64,000 nucleotides of DNA from JAEXNA01 sp037189585. Lineage in GTDB: Bacteria; Vulcanimicrobiota; Xenobia; Xenobiales; JADMJV01. Both the position numbers and the translations under genes were made by a program. Under the pieces are notes generated by a model, which ran no database searches, was not told the DNA's origin, and was given only the letters and a program-made list of their open reading frames with translations. The stretch is taken from assembly GCA_037189585.1 (NCBI GenBank), contig JBBCJA010000042.1, forward strand, positions 62,001 through 126,000, in the 5' to 3' direction. This document shows positions 63,449 to 64,000 of this stretch, piece by piece. Position 1 is the first letter of the stretch; each line of letters starts with the position of its first letter.

Positions 63449-64000
63449 TCAAACGGCGTATCCCAGCTTTTTCAGATAGTTGAGGAGAGACCAGTGGATG
63501 GCAAATACAGCGAGGAGAGTTACAGCTACGAAGACAGCTTGAGCCTTCTTATTTGGAATGTCATCTTCTGGACTGCGGCCTCTCAAGAGAAGCCATAGTC
63601 CCACGGAAAATCCTACCACGGAGATAAGGGTTCCCTTCATCGAGACATTGACACTTTCCCAGCCAGCCTGAGCATGAACAATGACATCGTAGATGAAGAA
63701 CTTCCCTGAAAAGAGACCCGCTCCGGCAAGGAATGCTCCCCCCGCTCGGGGATTGATCTCTGATGTTCTTTGCTCGGCAGGGGTGTACTCAATACCGCTA
63801 TCCGATTTCCCATCTATAAACAGCTCATACTTTGGAAGAAAAGCTTTTCTAATCGTGACCACGACAGAGTGGTTACCGATAGCGAAGGGGAGATCTGCGT
63901 TCCAATCATCCTCTTGTTGTGAAATTATTAGCCCTCCATCGAGATAAACTTTTATCATCGTTAGCCCGTGTTTTATCTCAACGTTATAAGCAGCACCGTC
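63449..64000 (-). CDS. Membrane protein of unknown function, N terminus beyond the window
   Basis: At least 183 residues; the frame continues past the end of the window without a stop. The N-terminal part is a beta-rich region (YNVEIKHGLTMIKVYLDGG, GNHSVVVTIRKAFLPKYELFIDGK). Two hydrophobic segments near the C terminus (ISVVGFSVGLWLLL and AVFVAVTLLAVFAIHW) suggest membrane location. The beta part faintly recalls a FAIM-like sandwich, but I would not name it so. Its base composition is less G+C-rich than carB. Confidence 0.6.
   Translation of the reverse strand, partial: DGAAYNVEIKHGLTMIKVYLDGGLIISQQEDDWNADLPFAIGNHSVVVTIRKAFLPKYELFIDGKSDSGIEYTPAEQRTSEINPRAGGAFLAGAGLFSGKFFIYDVIVHAQAGWESVNVSMKGTLISVVGFSVGLWLLLRGRSPEDDIPNKKAQAVFVAVTLLAVFAIHWSLLNYLKKLGYAV

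Overview
The window looks like chromosome of a free-living, probably diderm bacterium with about 58-60% G+C, dense gene packing and many ATGA, GTGA or TAGTG stop-start overlaps. GTG and TTG starts are frequent. An MCE/MlaD protein next to an HpnN/MMPL-type RND exporter, a GT51 penicillin-binding protein and a set of class III signal pseudopilins argue for an outer membrane. The gene set (arginine and carbamoyl phosphate synthesis, murein, aromatic amino acids) is core metabolism, with no phage, plasmid or insertion-sequence genes, tRNA, rRNA or CRISPR seen. I cannot place the phylum. The mixture of many ankyrin, GGDEF and orphan lipoprotein genes suggests a little-sampled lineage, but that is a guess.

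Layout. 1-1711: the 5' part of a glutamine-dependent NAD synthetase, a secreted NTF2-like protein and a CarD-like regulator closed by a clear intrinsic terminator. 1860-5945: an operon of four pseudopilins, the first fused to a TolB-like propeller. 5971-8009: tryptophan dioxygenase and kynureninase. 8069-12844: tlyA, MlaD-like and MMPL-like genes. 12841-17132: a B12-type radical SAM protein, a TubC-like/ankyrin/HD-GYP protein, a secreted PPC-like protein and pgeF. 17216-25737: signalling block with an OmpR-type regulator, a histidine kinase that lacks its phosphoacceptor histidine, an ankyrin membrane protein, and an operon of hybrid kinase, CheY-like receiver, GAF-GGDEF protein and membrane-anchored DctP-like binding protein.

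25940-38571: a spermidine-synthase-like membrane protein, a zinc-ribbon protein, an M42 peptidase, a fused DAHP synthase/prephenate dehydratase with a phage-type nucleotide kinase, then pbp1A-murB-diacylglycerol kinase-class D beta-lactamase. 38578-41233: a rifampicin phosphotransferase gene preceded by a near-perfect rifamycin-associated element. 41606-43194: two poorly known exported or anchored proteins. 43473-49872: a DUF1338 dioxygenase, an acyltransferase, a DEAD-box helicase, and an FkbM methyltransferase with a radical SAM partner.

49891-53931 holds a complete SiaA-SiaB-SiaC-SiaD type partner-switch/cyclic-di-GMP operon. It is divergent from argC-argJ-argB-argD-argR (53961-58520), which has a consensus ARG box lying directly on a probably leaderless argC start. 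carA-carB follow (58986-63333), so ornithine/arginine precursors and carbamoyl phosphate are made from adjacent genes. The window ends inside an unknown membrane protein.
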